Below are positions 35,414 through 50,400 of a stretch of DNA of 64,000 nt, in pieces. The notes beneath the pieces were generated by a model. The model searched no databases, was not told where the DNA came from, and saw only the letters and a list, made by a program, of their open reading frames with translations. The position numbers and the translations under genes are program-made. Position 1 is the first letter of the stretch. Each line of letters begins with the position of its first letter. The stretch comes from Hyalella azteca (lineage: Eukaryota; Arthropoda; Malacostraca; Amphipoda; Hyalellidae): contig NW_025931635.1 in the NCBI RefSeq assembly GCF_000764305.2, positions 310,001-374,000 of the forward strand. The letters are read 5' to 3'.

Positions 35414-38400
35414 ATGAGTGTTCCCGAACATCAAAACGGAGCGCTACTACGAGGTCCGCTTCCTGACATTCAAGAAAATGAACTCCTTCATGCAGCGCCT
35501 TCGGAAGTAAAAGTTATAATAAGAGAAAATCCTCTTCAAGAAAGACCCTCCACTGCATCCAAAGCTGCTGGTACCGAAGAAAAGGAAAAAAAACCTCGAA
35601 CACAATTGGAGAAATTTTTAATCTCGACCTGCATCTTGTTGTCATCATGCGTGGTAGTCCTGCTGCTGCTGCTCATGTTCCAGACATATATGACAGGTGA
35701 TGTAGATACCAATATTAGAGCAATTAATAGCTAATATTTTGGTAATCACGTGATTTTCATGTAACTTTACAGGTATAGTTGGCTACCGGTAGCGGTAGGC
35801 TATGGGTTTTAAAGTCACAGTATTGTGTCCATCCTGAAAAATATTTACGAAAAAATTTTGAAATAAGACTCACAAAAAAATTAGATAAAAATATATGGAT
35901 ACCTATTGCACACAGTACAATGTAAACCCTTTATTATTTTGTGTGATGATAATTGATATACGCCACTTTGCCATAAATATTCTTAAACAATAAATGAGGA
36001 TCAAGCTTGATTTATTTTATGGTTAAGAATTAGTGATATTAACATGATTGTTGACATACGAAACTGTATGAGTAAATTTTTCTTAAAGTCTGTAAACATG
36101 ATCCAAATGACAATCTACGTAGTATAATAACTTGAGTGTTAACCATGCTCGGCTCCGAGCGTGGATGTACTATAATAACGCTGTCGTGCATACTGCATGT
36201 ACTCATTATCATATAGACCAGCTATAGACTTCGATTTAGATTTAGACTTCGACTCTCTGAGCATGTCGTTTCAGGCGCCAATATCGAAGTGAAATTCACC
36301 GGTACCCGTTATGTCCAGAAACGAGTCTGCTCCACACTTCCACAGATGTCTGCGATTAAAACAAACCAAAAACAATGCCATAGAAGCAAATCTTGCTACT
36401 CAGTGTGACCAAAATGAGCCTTATTAAATATCTATTTTTATTCAAATTATTATGCTTGATAGATAATAGAAAGAAGTTGCCGTGCACCTGTAACTGACAG
36501 TACGTATGGCCTGAAAAAGATTAGGTTATAGTATAATCATTGCTTAACTTCTCACTGGAGTTATCGTGTGATCTTATATAATATTTCACATGGTCATTCA
36601 CAGGCAGTTATAAGAACTACCAGATCCATGCTGTTGGACGGTGTTTGGCTACCTAGTTAATGCATATACGATTTGGTCTTTCCAAAGTTTGTAACACAGG
36701 CCTCACAGGCTGCGACTTCCGTAGTTCTGTTTATCAACACCAATTATTGATCGATGCCATGCGGTCGTACACGTCAGTCGAATAACAGAAATCCTTGCAC
36801 TCACATACTATTTATAAACAGTGGCTACTCAACTCTCGGTTGTATAAGGGGCGGTAAAATCACTTTCGACTTCCATTGTTTTGAAATAAGGAAGTATCAT
36901 AACTAACTTAATTGGTTCTATATCTGTTTAAATCTAATTTGAATCATACATGGCAATACTACAAAAATGCATCATAATTACCGATTAGGTTAAATTTTCT
37001 TTTGAGTGACGTAAATTGACTTACACCGACTTCCTGAATAATGTTGGAAAACAACCACGTTTCAAGAACCTGACACGAGAGTTAATATCTTCTCATGTGG
37101 ATTAAAATTCATGGACTTGCTGGCGTGTGCTCGGTCGGAGCTTCTACACTCGAAGCGTTGTGAAAGTTGTCATTAGGTCACTTGAATAGCAATGAAGATT
37201 TTAATTAAATCGGACCACAAAAATCGAAGGTGAAGTCTTTTGTGATACATAAATAGAATGAAATTCACTCAAACATGCGTGTAGAATCGCAAATACGCCA
37301 TGGCCGTGAATACTGCGCTCTCCACGACTTTATGTGCTCGCTGTTGCGATGCCCAAGTTGCCGTAGTTCAACTTTGCCAAATTTGAACACCTCGATACTC
37401 CAGTGACATTGTCTCGCGTTCATTTGCAGTCTGAGTCAAGTACCATTACTCAGGATGGCTCATGGCTTATTAACCAGCTTGACTAGCGCTAGTCATTGAT
37501 ATGAAATTAAATAATTTACAACCTCTTTGAAAGACATTACTTCAGTTTCCAATATTTTGTAATATTTTGTTATGTAATTGATTATCGCTGACGCCCATCA
37601 TGTAAATGACAGCAAATTTTAATGACCAGTGAGACTGTGACGCCCGCCAACGCTGCTCGCGGCCGACTCTTGAATGCGGCGTGACTGACCAACGCTGATG
37701 CGGGTCTCCGCAGGCGCGAGATTCTTTTAAGTGTATAAATATGATAAAACATTAGAGGTAATTTTTAAATTCTGGTACATAATTACTGTCTCGGTGGTAT
37801 TGTCTAGGGACAATATTCTCGCGAATATTGTCCCGAGACAATATTCCCGTGGCGTTTTCTCGCCTGGGAATGGCGAGAAAACGATTTTGAGACGCATTGG
37901 TCTCGATGAAAGTCTGCTTTTTTTTATCTTACGACGACGAAAGATTAGTGCTCATAGCCAGTGGTTACATCGAACTCATATTTGACGTTTTTTACAGGCA
38001 ATGACTGAATTGCCTGCAGTTACGCTCTACACGGGTTAATACAACCAAACGAGAGATAGACCTGATTGCGCCTTTCACAATCATGAAGCACGGTGATTGC
38101 ACGGCTGACGAGAATTTTAAGAATCAAGGCCCATGGTATCGGACCATTTTTTCTTCTACGTTGTTTTCGGATGCATGATTGAGTTTGCTACTCGTGCGTT
38201 TCCGGCCCACTCGAGAATCTTGGATTAATTTTCTTCAAATTTGAATTTTTTTTAACATTACCGTTTGCCCTAACCGCCTACCATAGTGGTGTTTACTATA
38301 TTGCATCGCCTGCAACTCAAACGATAATAGCACATGAAAGCATCGGAATTACCCATACATGAGGCATGAGAGCTGCGAACCTGCAAGATGGGAACGAATT

Positions 38401-41400
38401 ACGTGCGAAGTTTATTTTTTTAAATGAATTATACTCTGTTCCCTATTTTTTTATATTATGCATGGATTTTTACTTCATTCGGGCCATGTCAACATGTTGA
38501 AAATATAAGAAGTCCTCCGTGTGCAAGTACCTACTTAATTGCTGGTCACTCCTACAAACTGAATCGCGCCCTGATTATAAATGTTGAATATATTTGAAAT
38601 ATATTAAATGAAAAGTACTTTTTTGTTTTAGCTAGTAAAATATGCTAGTAATGAGAGAATTCTGTTTCATACCAGCCTAGTGAAGTCCCTTAGTTACCCA
38701 ATTCTGTTATGAATAGATGAGACTTTCATGATGGATGTAAACCATAATATTTAGACAGCTACAGATTTAGTGATTCCCTTTGTGAAGGTAGATACTAGAT
38801 GTCCTTGTGCACATTTTGAGCAAAGGTCAGTTTAGTAATAGTAAAGTAATTGTTATTTATACGAGTTAATCCTGGATGATAAAGAAAACTGTGTTTACCC
38901 ATTAATATTCACATCACAGTCATGACGACTGTCGATCAATAATTGCGTTTAGCGACGAGTGCATCTCAGTATAGTGAAGGTTACAAGTGTACGACAATCG
39001 TTTAAGGAATATCAGTGAAGTTTATCATCGAGTGCATCAGCGTGTCGTGAAGGTTGCAGAGTTCCTATATATGCCGACGCGCGTTCATAGAACCTAACTC
39101 TCCTCCATCACTTGACGCTATTGGTGAACACAAGCAAGCCTAACTTGCTTGTGTTCACCACCTAACTCTTGCTGCGCGAGCGAACCTCGAGCCTCGTACT
39201 GAGCAAAGAGTGCTAGTCTTTTAGCTGCCCTGTCCCTGCTTGCCACTATTTATTGGTATAATATCGTGTGCCCTTTGAGATGTCGTCATGGAGTATCAAA
39301 GCTCGTCTATTGCTTCCGCGAGCTTCAGTTATAGTTAGATAAATAGTTTTTTTAGAATGAAATCTCAACTGAGATTGGGTTGATATCCTGACTATTCACC
39401 TGGGTGATTGCTTTCATTGGGTCGCAGTTACCCAGCATTGCGTTACCGTATCTGTTGCGGAAGCTTCGTTTTTAACCAGTGTATTACTGTATACGTGCCG
39501 AACGTTATTCAAAGTTATTCCGAGTGTCAGGACTCAGGAGATACGGTATTTCAAGGTTATGCTTGTACTAGCTAAGGCATCACATTCCCAAGAAATTAAT
39601 ATATCACAGTAAAATTTCCTTTTCCGAAGATAAAGCGTAAAAATCGATGCGTATTGGTAATTGCAAGTATAATCATTTAATTCAGTTTGCGGGCTGACAT
39701 TAAAATTCTGTTGCGAGAAAAAACTATGAATGAGGTCATGTGTTGCGTTGCTTGTGGTGACGCTGATTTTAAATACAAATGTAACGGACGAAAATCGTTC
39801 AACCAACTCTTTCTGTGTATGCAAGCTAAATGAAAAGTCAATCAGAACATCAGCTTGATTTTTAAAATAATTTTCTCAACTAAAATTATCTTATTTATCA
39901 GAATACGTACCTATTAGCTGTATGGACATTCTTCTTTAAATTTTTTGTCAACATGTTGTCTCATAATCTGATAGTGATAATGATAAAAAAATAATATGAA
40001 AAATGTCATTTAAAAACTAAAGATTCAAAAATTTTCCATGGCGTTGCTCCCTTATTGAAACGTAGAGTCGAATCAGCGACAGCCAGCGAGCTACGCCTAT
40101 ATTTATCGGCCTCCAAGACCACTGCGCATAACGTTGCCCACATGTAACATGGACGAAGGGACGAGTTTTGCACTGGTCGAAGGAATATTGGGCGAGGGTC
40201 GCTGTTGTTTGAATAATTTTTATGAGAATGCGGCGTTGCGGGACCCTTGAGGCACTACTGAGTCTTGGCGCTGTTAAAGCCGACGCTGCGGAGCAAGGCG
40301 CACCTGCATAGCGAACTGCAGAGTGTCCTGCTGTCCTCTGACCTGCTCTGCATAGCTGTAACGAACTGCTGCTGAGTCACAACAGCGAGTTCCCTCATTG
40401 GATTTGTGTACTTTGTTGAACTCAATGTTCTGTTGTTGTTCTGCAATGCTCTTCTGTTGTTGGCAACACGTCTGACCATGTGTTGACGTGGCGTATTGTT
40501 GACCTCCTGGCGTTCTTCACTGCATAGTCTCATGAGACGGTTGACGCAATCTTGTGAGAGAAACGATCGAGCTACGTGCGCCGCATAATACACTTATGAC
40601 GAGCTAAATGGCTTTCGAAACCTTCAATAGTATGTTTCCGAACTTTTGGACGAGATGACTTACATCAATAAAAAATCATATTAAATTCTGCGGGGCTGGA
40701 ACTGATATTCTGCGGAGCTTCTTGTATAAGTTTACATCATATCGACGATATCGTTATTAGTAGACTGGCGGAGATCCATGTTAACCGAACTGAATAAAGC
40801 AAATCGGATTACACACACTTTGCTGCTTCAGAGCAGCGGCTTACCTTACAGATAGAAAGCTCTTCCGAAACCAACATTTACCTTCCGCGTTGTCGCTGCC
40901 AAGATTTTTCGGAGAATTTGCTGGAACGTTTTTGTATAGAGCGAGTTTGGCCGGGCCTGTCGGCCGCTGTAATGATGACGATGAGCGCGCAAAGTACACC
41001 AAGTACGGCTTTCAGTGCGGCAACTTATGTCGTGAGCGCGACCAGAAGTTGTGCATCGACCCGAAGAGCTTACGATAAGGAGGGCGAGGGCGTTGTTTAC
41101 TCGTAACGGACGATGACATCAACCAAAACATGGTAGATTACTGGTCATACTGGTGGTTATTTAGGAAACCGTCTCTTTAATTAGAGTGCTCATAGAAGAG
41201 ACCCAGCAATCTTTTTACGGTTTATTTGCTGCACTTTTTATATACTTTATAAATACAGCTCGTTTTCCAACATATTATAAAACTATCGTGCAGCAGTGTT
41301 CCACATAATTTTTTTCTGCCTGTATGGCATTGCGATGTATAAATTGTATAAATCTTTGTGGTTTACTATATCGGCAAAGCTCGACGAATTAAGTTTCTTG

Positions 41401-44400
41401 ATCATTCCCATGAATAATTACTTATAGACAAGTGAGAACCGAACTGTTATAGTTGTGATCAAGGCAGATGAGGTTGTTCGTCTAAAACCCGACACAAAGC
41501 ATCTGTAAGATGAGAAATACTGGAGATTGTTCCCTGAAATTTCGTTGTATGTGAGCCATCGATTCTGTTTTGCCCCTTCAAAGGACAGGTCAATTTACTA
41601 AGTGAAGTTTGTTCCGAGTGGCAGAAAAACACGCATCTATATAACCTGGTGATCGAATGGTCTGCCGCTTTTAATTAAACTGATAACTGATAAGAGTCTG
41701 CGCTATCAGTTATTATTAATTGTATATACTCATTGAAATTTATTCTGTTTGGTGATGTTTGCCTGTTATCGACGCTTGTGCTAGACGCTTAAATGGTAGG
41801 ATCTTAAATGTTAGATATTATAAGCCTACTCTGAAGCTAACAAACCTCCACTATCGTATCATCATTAATTGTACATTCACGATGATCCTTCACTTCGTAA
41901 GATAAAATACTTCCATTTAGAATAATAAACCAATATAATTTCAGTCCATTATCGTAGTATTTAGCTTATTTGAGGCACACACTAGCTAATGTGCCAGTAC
42001 AAACAATATTCGTTGGCATAAAGTTAGAAATTTTATTTCGTCGAATTGAAGATTCTGCTCACAAATGTCGTTTTGTAGTGTTTTCATCGATATTCTTCGA
42101 TTTAAAAGCACTCTCACACACACTTCAAATTAGCTCCTTTACGCAACGCCTCATGATGTCACTTTAAAAAGTATTTCATGTAACGCACCATTTGTTCATC
42201 TCAGTTGCCATAATCGGTTTATTATCCAATAAAATATCAAATGTATTGCGTAAACTACTAGTACCAGAATTCGATCAAATCGGTCAAGAAGAATATAACA
42301 TGTTCCGTTTGATTTCAGTATTTAAATAGCTTTTGGTCAAATTCACTACCAAAGCGCAATATGCACGACATGCTGCAGTGCATTTTTTCATTGTCGTCAG
42401 AGTTCGATAGGCAAGCCACTGGGCCGTAGCTCAGACAGAATTGGTGCTGCCTGCAGCAATGCTGATGCAGCTTTTATGAGGGCAGAGAGAAGCTTTTGCT
42501 TAATGCATTATGTATAGTGGAGAGCCGCTGTATTGCACTGATCCATGAAACGGGAAGAAACAGCTTCGTATGTGGTGCTTGATCTCGTGCTTTGAATTAT
42601 CTGGAAACTAATGCCAGCGGTTCAAAATTATGTGAATGCATATGATCAAATCGATTGCCGCTTTGCTGACAGAAAGAAGTTTAGTAGCTTAATGGCAGAT
42701 TGAGTAAAATTACCTTCAGATCATCGTTTAAAAAGGATTGACAAAGATTTGGAAATGATTTAACCTTCCATGATTGTTATGCATTAAAGTCATGATCAAT
42801 ACTTGAACTTTAATGTTTCCTGTGTTGTAAGTGAGAATGTTCATGTTTTATGTGAGAATGTTCGTGTTGTGCGTGAGAATTATCCGACTTTAAGCGATGA
42901 CGCGTGGTTTCAATGAAGTGTTGAAGCAACCCGTCACAATGCCTGTTGTGTTCAAATATTATTATTGCTAGAGAGAATCTAGACCTGCGTCTCTAGAGTA
43001 CAGGATTTCACTTACGGCGATCATATCTATTTGTATTAATTAAATTACGGCTTTCTATTGGCAAGGTCAGTTTTATTTCGAAAAAATGGCAGTAGTTCTG
43101 GCTTTTATACAACAGCACCTTGTAAATCGTGACCCAAAATTATTATAATGATCACGATCACTACGATGGTCGTTAATTTGAGTTGCATGCAAATTTCGAT
43201 GATGACAATATTTCTCCCCTCTTATGATTATGATTATGACAATTATGTATTCATGATAATATCGTTCAAGAGCGTCTGTCGTATATGACGGCAAGAGCAG
43301 GATTTGTTACATATACATGTATGTAAATTTAGCGGATCGTCATTGAAAAATTATAGGAGACCTGCAGCTCCATCTTCCGTTCATAAACTTCAAGAAAACG
43401 AGAGATAGAAAGACCAAATTCGCCGAGGAAAAATTCAATTGGCTATCAAGCAATGCGTGATTCAACGGCATTATCGTTTAGATCTTTACGAATGAAACGG
43501 CAGAAACTGAAGATTTGTTGTTGAGCCGAACTTTAAACTGAATATTGAAAATAATCTTGATGGAATAAAAGCCATCGATCTCCATGACATCGGCAAAAAT
43601 TGAGAATTAAAAAAAGGCAATTTATCGATTTTTTTATTCTGAAACCGTAACGAAAAATACACGTCGAAAAATATGTGTTACATTTTTTAAACAGCCCAAA
43701 TACCGCTAAAAAAATTAGATATACCACTGATTATACATCAATGATGCCTATTTATTTTTGGTCGCCATTACGGCTAAAAACTTTCTCTGTATGCAAGCTG
43801 TTTTGCAGATGGCATTTCTCCCCTCGTATCACAGCTTTTCCGGCTACATTGACTTATTTTTGCTAGAGGCAGCTGGCGGCGTCAGCATAAGTGCCTCGCG
43901 AGGCTCACATTTCGCCAAACAATGTCTGTGTGGCTGGCATCAGGTGCTGCCCTCAGCCACGACCTTTTGTAACCAGAATACAAACTTGCGCAGAGTTTTG
44001 TGCTGCATTTCATATCACCTTTGCTTTGCACGAGAGCAGCGCCACGCTGACGTTTATGCCTCGTACGGGAATTTAGTTTACCTGCCGCTATGTCCTCGGT
44101 GCTGTCCCCGTGCAAAATTGAAAATAGACTTTTGGCTTAAACTTGGTGCTCTAGGGACACGTCAAAAATAATTTCAAATTGATTCCTAAATGCAATTCAC
44201 TGTGGCTTGAAATTTATTCTTCGTGTTCTAATGACGACTTGTGTCAAAACTTAATGCTGTCCTAGTGCTTTCTTTAATTGGTCCAATTTAGTCTAGGGTG
44301 TGAGTAACAAAAAATAAAGAAAACCGACTTATTGTAACAATCTACGGAATTTAGAGCAAGTATTTCAATAACTATCGCATAGATTCTGGTTGTCTCATTT

Positions 44401-47400
44401 TTAAATGAATAATTTACAATAGTTTCAAAATTTTCCTCGTTAATTCTTTAAAGCTATAGGAAGATAAATTCTTGGGATTCAAGCGAAATAGAATAGTTTA
44501 TGACAATTTTTATAAATGATGGCTCGTTATCAACAATTCGCAATTATTACATTTTACTTATGGTAAGCGCAATAACTTTAAACATAAACGTTTTGAAACG
44601 TTTTGGTATGATCATGCCTTAGAGGGTAGCAATGCGAGATTTTTTCTCTATGATTTCGACAGAGTAAAACGGCAAGATGTTAGGTAAAACTGTCTTCAGA
44701 ACTTTCAATACTTATCGGGATGCTTTTATTTAAGGTGAAATCTTTCGGATGCGGTTAATTAACGTTCATGCAGCTTTCAGGAAACTGGCAATCGTCGTAC
44801 ACCAGATCCTCGTTTAGTTACATTTTTCCGCCACGACTATAATTCTCTAGTCTAGGCTACCAGTATTCAAGCATCACAGAAACCTGCAACCAAATTGACA
44901 TCTAATTTTTTCGCACGTTGATGGCTTTAATCTGTCTTTTCACTGAAAATCTGCCCATTTTACCTTTATGCAAAAAAACAGCCTTCAATTATTCAGGAAT
45001 GGCGTCGGCTGCCTTCTTTCTTCCACTTGTTGACCTCTAGAAAAACCATTTATCGTAAAGTGCAACCCTTCAGAAATTAGTCAGTTGTGAGAGTAAAGGG
45101 AAAACGTTGAGTGCAGTACGTGTAGCTGCGCTACCGTTGCCGGCGGGTTTAGCATGCACGCAGTCTGGGTTAAGTTGCCTACGTGTAGTGTAGGGTGCTC
45201 TTTCTTCTAGTTGATCCGACAAAAATAACACGACATCAAAAGCTTGCGTTTTATTGATTCAGTAATAAAAACATTAGTACCAAACCTTTTGCGATGTTAT
45301 ATTTTTAGTCCGAAGAACTGAAAAGGTTTCATTGGAGTTTTCTCGCACATCTGTGCTACTGTTGACTTCACATCTTCCATTCTGTATGTTTGAACAATGA
45401 ATTACTGAATCACGTTTAAATTGGAGTAGCTAAATTAATTCACCATTTGCCTCCAATGCAGGTCGCTTCATCAATTCATAAATCTTTTTCATTAATTTTT
45501 AAACTGTGCGAAATGAATATTCTTTCCACGCGTTAAATTCCCTTCGCTGAGTAGTAAAGCTATAACTTTTGGTGATGCTCCTGCAAACACAATCGTGTAT
45601 CAAGGTCAATACATGCCTGGTATCTTATGGAAACATACCTAGTTTCCATAGGGAAACATGCCAGGTTTCCAAAAGGAAGCAGCCAGGTTTCCATAAGGAA
45701 AAATGCCTAGTTTCCATTAGGAAGCATGCGACGGTTCCCAAGGAAACATGCCAATTTCCATAAGAAAACATGCCAGGTTTCCATTCGAAGAAATGCCTGA
45801 TTTCAATTAGAAAACATGCATGGTTCTTAACGGAAAACTGTCAATCTTCTTTTCATTGCATGAAAATGATGTCTCATTAAACATTCCGGTCAATGCATTT
45901 TATTATTTATCATCCATTTTTGAATCATGTCTTATGTTCGTACATCGTAACTGCCAAACTCACATGCTTCATCACGACTCGTAATACAGGCAAAGTTTGC
46001 GCCAGTCCATTTAATGCTGCAGCAACTTGCAGCTAAAGGCAGCAGTACGACCTTCCTCAGGCTCAGCCGCTCATAACTCGCGGGAATTTCTGGTGCAACA
46101 TAAATTATCTAATTGGGCACTACGGGAGGCCGTAAGCTCTCTTTATTCCCGTGCAAATTCAGAGCACCGACCCTCGTGAGGTGGTCAGGGGGTGACGGGA
46201 TAAATTTGACCAAAAAGAGTGCTTTAAAGGATTTAGATTTAAGATTTATTCAATGTTCAATGGATTTATGTTCAAATTTGTTGATTTATTTGCGTTTATT
46301 GTTTATTTGAAATGCTTGAAGTATGGTTGATAAATATTAAAACGACTCTTGTGTAGTTATATTTTTTTTATTGAAATGATGTTCCGACTCATGTTTAAAT
46401 TTTGAAATTTTCCGATTTCATAGGAAATTTTTTCGTGCAATTATCTATCACAAAAAGCGTGTCTGAAAAATCCTTTTGGGACTTTTCATTGGTGTGGATA
46501 GCACGTAAAATGATCACCTTTGATGATGCCTCTTCATTGAAAGTAAGCCTCTGGCGTTACTACTACCCTTCGAGGTATGTTATTTTCCGTGCCGATTACG
46601 ATTATGTAGGAAATCAATACACTGAGTAAAATCACATTCACTTTAAATGTCTGAGTGCTCAAATGCATGAACGCGCATGGTCTAGGTTTCGTTTATTCAA
46701 AGCATTGCAGTGCTCATATCAACCTCGATGGCGACATTTCGCCTAGAATTACAGTCATTTAATCTCTATGGAGGTTCTATTTCCTCTCAAATAAACACGA
46801 TGAGAATACAGGATTTCAGCATCCGGTAGTAAAAGCACATGCAGAGCAAAGTGGAGTGGAAAATTGTGCTAGCAATATCATAGAAGCAGGCACTGTTGGC
46901 TGGTTCACGAGAGGCATGGATGTTGTCATAGTTTTAAACGACGTTTTACTCTGTAGATCTTGGTTTCTGAACAGCGCCTCCGGTACGCTCCGCTTTAAAA
47001 GAATTATTTTTGAATGAATAGAGAGCAAATACGCGCTCTGCTTCCTGGTGACGTCGTGCCTGGCTTTTGTGTCTGTTGAATAATAATCCTGTTGGGTCTC
47101 CTTTATGTAATTATTTCCTTAAAGGAGATCCTATCGTACTCCTGTATGCAGGCCAGCAGTACGTTCTTCATTTACCTTGAAAAATGTCATTGTTTATTCA
47201 TATTTAAATTCTTACTATCTTAGTCTTAATATTATATACTACTTCTAAAGCATGTATACTTGCATTGCACTAGGAATCTGGTCCGCTGTCAAGTGGATCA
47301 AGTGTGATGGCGTTTGTCGTGCTGCAGCCTGTGTTATCGTTGCAATTTCAACAATTCGCTTGTAACGTGATGTTAATTCTCGGTTACAGCCAATAGTTCT

Positions 47401-50400
47401 CAAACAATTGCATCACCTCTCATTCAATATAACAGGAGTCTGGTATCGTCCAGAACAATCTAGCGGTGCACGTCTCTGGCGGTTGTGACAGGGCGTCTAA
47501 ACAAGCCTTGCCTTGCGTGCCGACTTACTGAGAAAAAACTCAATCCCGCGTCGACGGACGATCCCAGAGACGGTCTCCTCATCCTTATACGCAGTTAAAA
47601 GCACCACTATATGTAGTCATTTACGTTCATTGCTGTCGGAAATATTGTGTTACGTTTTAGGTCTAATTAACTCGTCCCGTTTCGTGTCACCCATAAATTA
47701 GCTTTGGCTGAGTTTTTCTGTAAACGCTCTGCTTTTGATGTGTCGCCGAGGTACTCACCACATGGCTGACCGGGACTAGGAATCAATCAGCGATATTGCG
47801 CGTGTACACGTTGAAAGTGAACATGCAAAGAGTTTCTGCTGAATTATTGTGCCTCATTCTAGTGTAAGGCTCCAAACGTTGATACTTCATCTCCACATAT
47901 TATGCTCACATGTTGCGTAGGTGCCAACATAATTGATGCAGAATTATAATTCATGGATGTTTCTCATTAGAAGTATCGAGACTATATTATACAGTACAGT
48001 AATTACATCTATGAAACCTATTATCGAACTCATCTCGTACAACGATTGCTGTTTTTAAGCAGAAAGTATTTCTCACTTTTGTGTTATAGGTCAGGAAGCG
48101 TATCACGATATTCCCCTCAGGAAGCGTTCTTTGCTTTTACTGTGATTACATTGCGCTGGTATTGTTAATGACCTCATGGTCATAAAAACTCCGTAGTGCA
48201 GATTACTTGGATCGCTCTTTGCTATTGGACATTATCCTCTGAGGACAAGACTTTGAGTAAATGCGTTGCCATTTTCGTTACGTTTTCACACAACTTTGTG
48301 TATTAAAATTCGTAAAATTAAATCATACATCGATCCGTGTAACCCTTCTCGAGCAAATAGCAATTTTGTCACGTATGTTGAGCCTATAAATGAATCCGCG
48401 AGTTAATATGTTTTTTTAATGGCTATATAGGCGGTTTTGTGAATTACACTTTAATTTCCATTAAAAGTACAATACTGTCTTTGTATAAATACACTGGTGC
48501 AGTTTGATTTTGTATAGAATTGCATTTCTTTGTTCAATACGTCTAATACTTAAAATATCCATTGTCCGTGCTTGATAGGAGCTTCGAAAACATTAAGAAA
48601 GGAGGTCCCCTCTTCCCTGACGGAGAAGCGGTCTAGTTTCTTTCATCATCACCGCTATTCTTTGGAACAAACATTCCTGTCGATTCGCCACCGCGGAAAT
48701 GGAAAGTACTTATCTTCAGTGTGATAAGACTGTATGGTGACACGTAAATTCTTTTTAGTCCAGTACTTTATTCCACCATCGTAGCGCAGACAGGAAAGAG
48801 CAACTAAGGTAACACACTGCATTTCACGATGAGAGTTGAAAAACAAAAGCGGAGTGAGAATGTAAGGAAAATCTTGAAAACAATACCAAATGAAAATGCT
48901 TCAAAAATTGAAGGAAAAAAGGTTTAAACGAACCACATTTGGCTGATAAATATAATGGTCAATGATTTAGTATCCTGACTCGAAGTCTAGCTGAACGAGA
49001 CAGATGACTGGTGCAGCGGATGAGATCATGAGAACCACCTATCGAGCTCAGCGTTGAATTATGCGCTTTCATGTCATGCACTCCGATGCCACTCAGCTAG
49101 GCTAGAAGCTCGCATATTTTTATCATATTCTCATAAATGGATAATATTGTGCGCGTCCGCCCTCCACTGGTGTGTGTGCTGGGCCAGGCTCAGCTTGAGC
49201 ATAATTTATTCTTTGCCGCTTGGGAATCACAGATTTGGGATGTGGAGCTCGTCTGACGTGCAATGCATCATCCCCACCTGTCAGCCCGAGGTCGGCCCGT
49301 CTGACCCAAGTGTCCGCGCTTCACGCCGTCATGGACTACCGCTCCTGAGTTTGCGTGTAATATATTCAGTCGAACGTCGTTGTATGCTGCGCTTCTTTTC
49401 TCTCTTTCCATTTCCTATAATCAAATGCTGTATTTGTGTCATTATTATTGATATTCGCATATAGGCAAATTCATTGTATGCATTTAAAAGGACGACTTTT
49501 TGAAGTCAAACGCGAACGCTTTGTGAGCATTAATTATGCGTAAAGATTACGACTCTATGTGTGATCTCTAAACCTTTAGTATAAAATCAATGACAGAGCA
49601 CACTGCTTCTTTAGCTAGCTCATTATCGCTTAGTCATTGCTGTGTCAGTTAAATGATTCTGTATGCACGAGCGCGGATTGAATCACCACAAAGGCCCTGA
49701 ATAGGTACCTCGGCTTAGTCTTGCGCTCACTCTATAGCTGGTCGCTTCTGTATTACTTTTTTTTTGACAGCCTCCTTTTGGTACTCGTACTCCTAGTACG
49801 AATGGTCGGAATCCTTACCCGTGATGTTCGGTTAAATTAATTAGATTGAGTGCCGTCGAACAAATATGTTAGAAAATTCAGTTTATATTAAAAAAATATG
49901 AATATATTCAGCCTGCACTAAGGTTTCCAGATGTCATTCATGTCTATCATTGTGGCGTTTTCATTAACCTCTTACGCGACGCTGCTTTACGGACACGCTG
50001 ATGATACTGAACCATTGTTCACTGCAATATTTGTTAGTTAGTATTTTATGTACACACAGAATATTACTTGATCCTAATATCTCATGATTTTCCGTTAATT
50101 ATCGTTCAATTGTCGCTTGAAATTTGTTCATGCGCAACTACCAATAAAAACAGACGTGAACTAAAACTTCATTTTATACCATATAGCACTAGTTGCGATG
50201 CATTTACACGCATCGCACACGTCGGTAAGCTGTGTAATTGCTGGCAAACTCTCTGCAACGTTAGTGAAGTGCAATGAGGCCGCGGCCTGGGACTGGCTAC
50301 GTCTGGAACGCTTATTCGGGTTCTTAAGTTGGGATAGCTCTGCAGCTGCCTCTTATAGTTCTGTGATGCAAAATATTGTTGTGAATAAATTTTTTTGTGA

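Noticed and set aside
40255..40593. 112-codon minus-strand open frame in the M13 intron
   Set aside because: Composition is somewhat protein-like, but no family, partner exon or regulatory context could be seen.
42421..42445. tRNA-like GTAGCTCAGACAGA string
   Set aside because: Resembles the 5' part of a tRNA, but no B box or pairing acceptor arm follows.
43758..44171. 137-codon plus-strand open frame
   Set aside because: Overlapping open frames on both strands and no motif; consistent with chance in a locally GC-richer stretch.
49054..49464. 136-codon plus-strand open frame
   Set aside because: Cys/Ser/Ile-rich random-looking translation without family resemblance.
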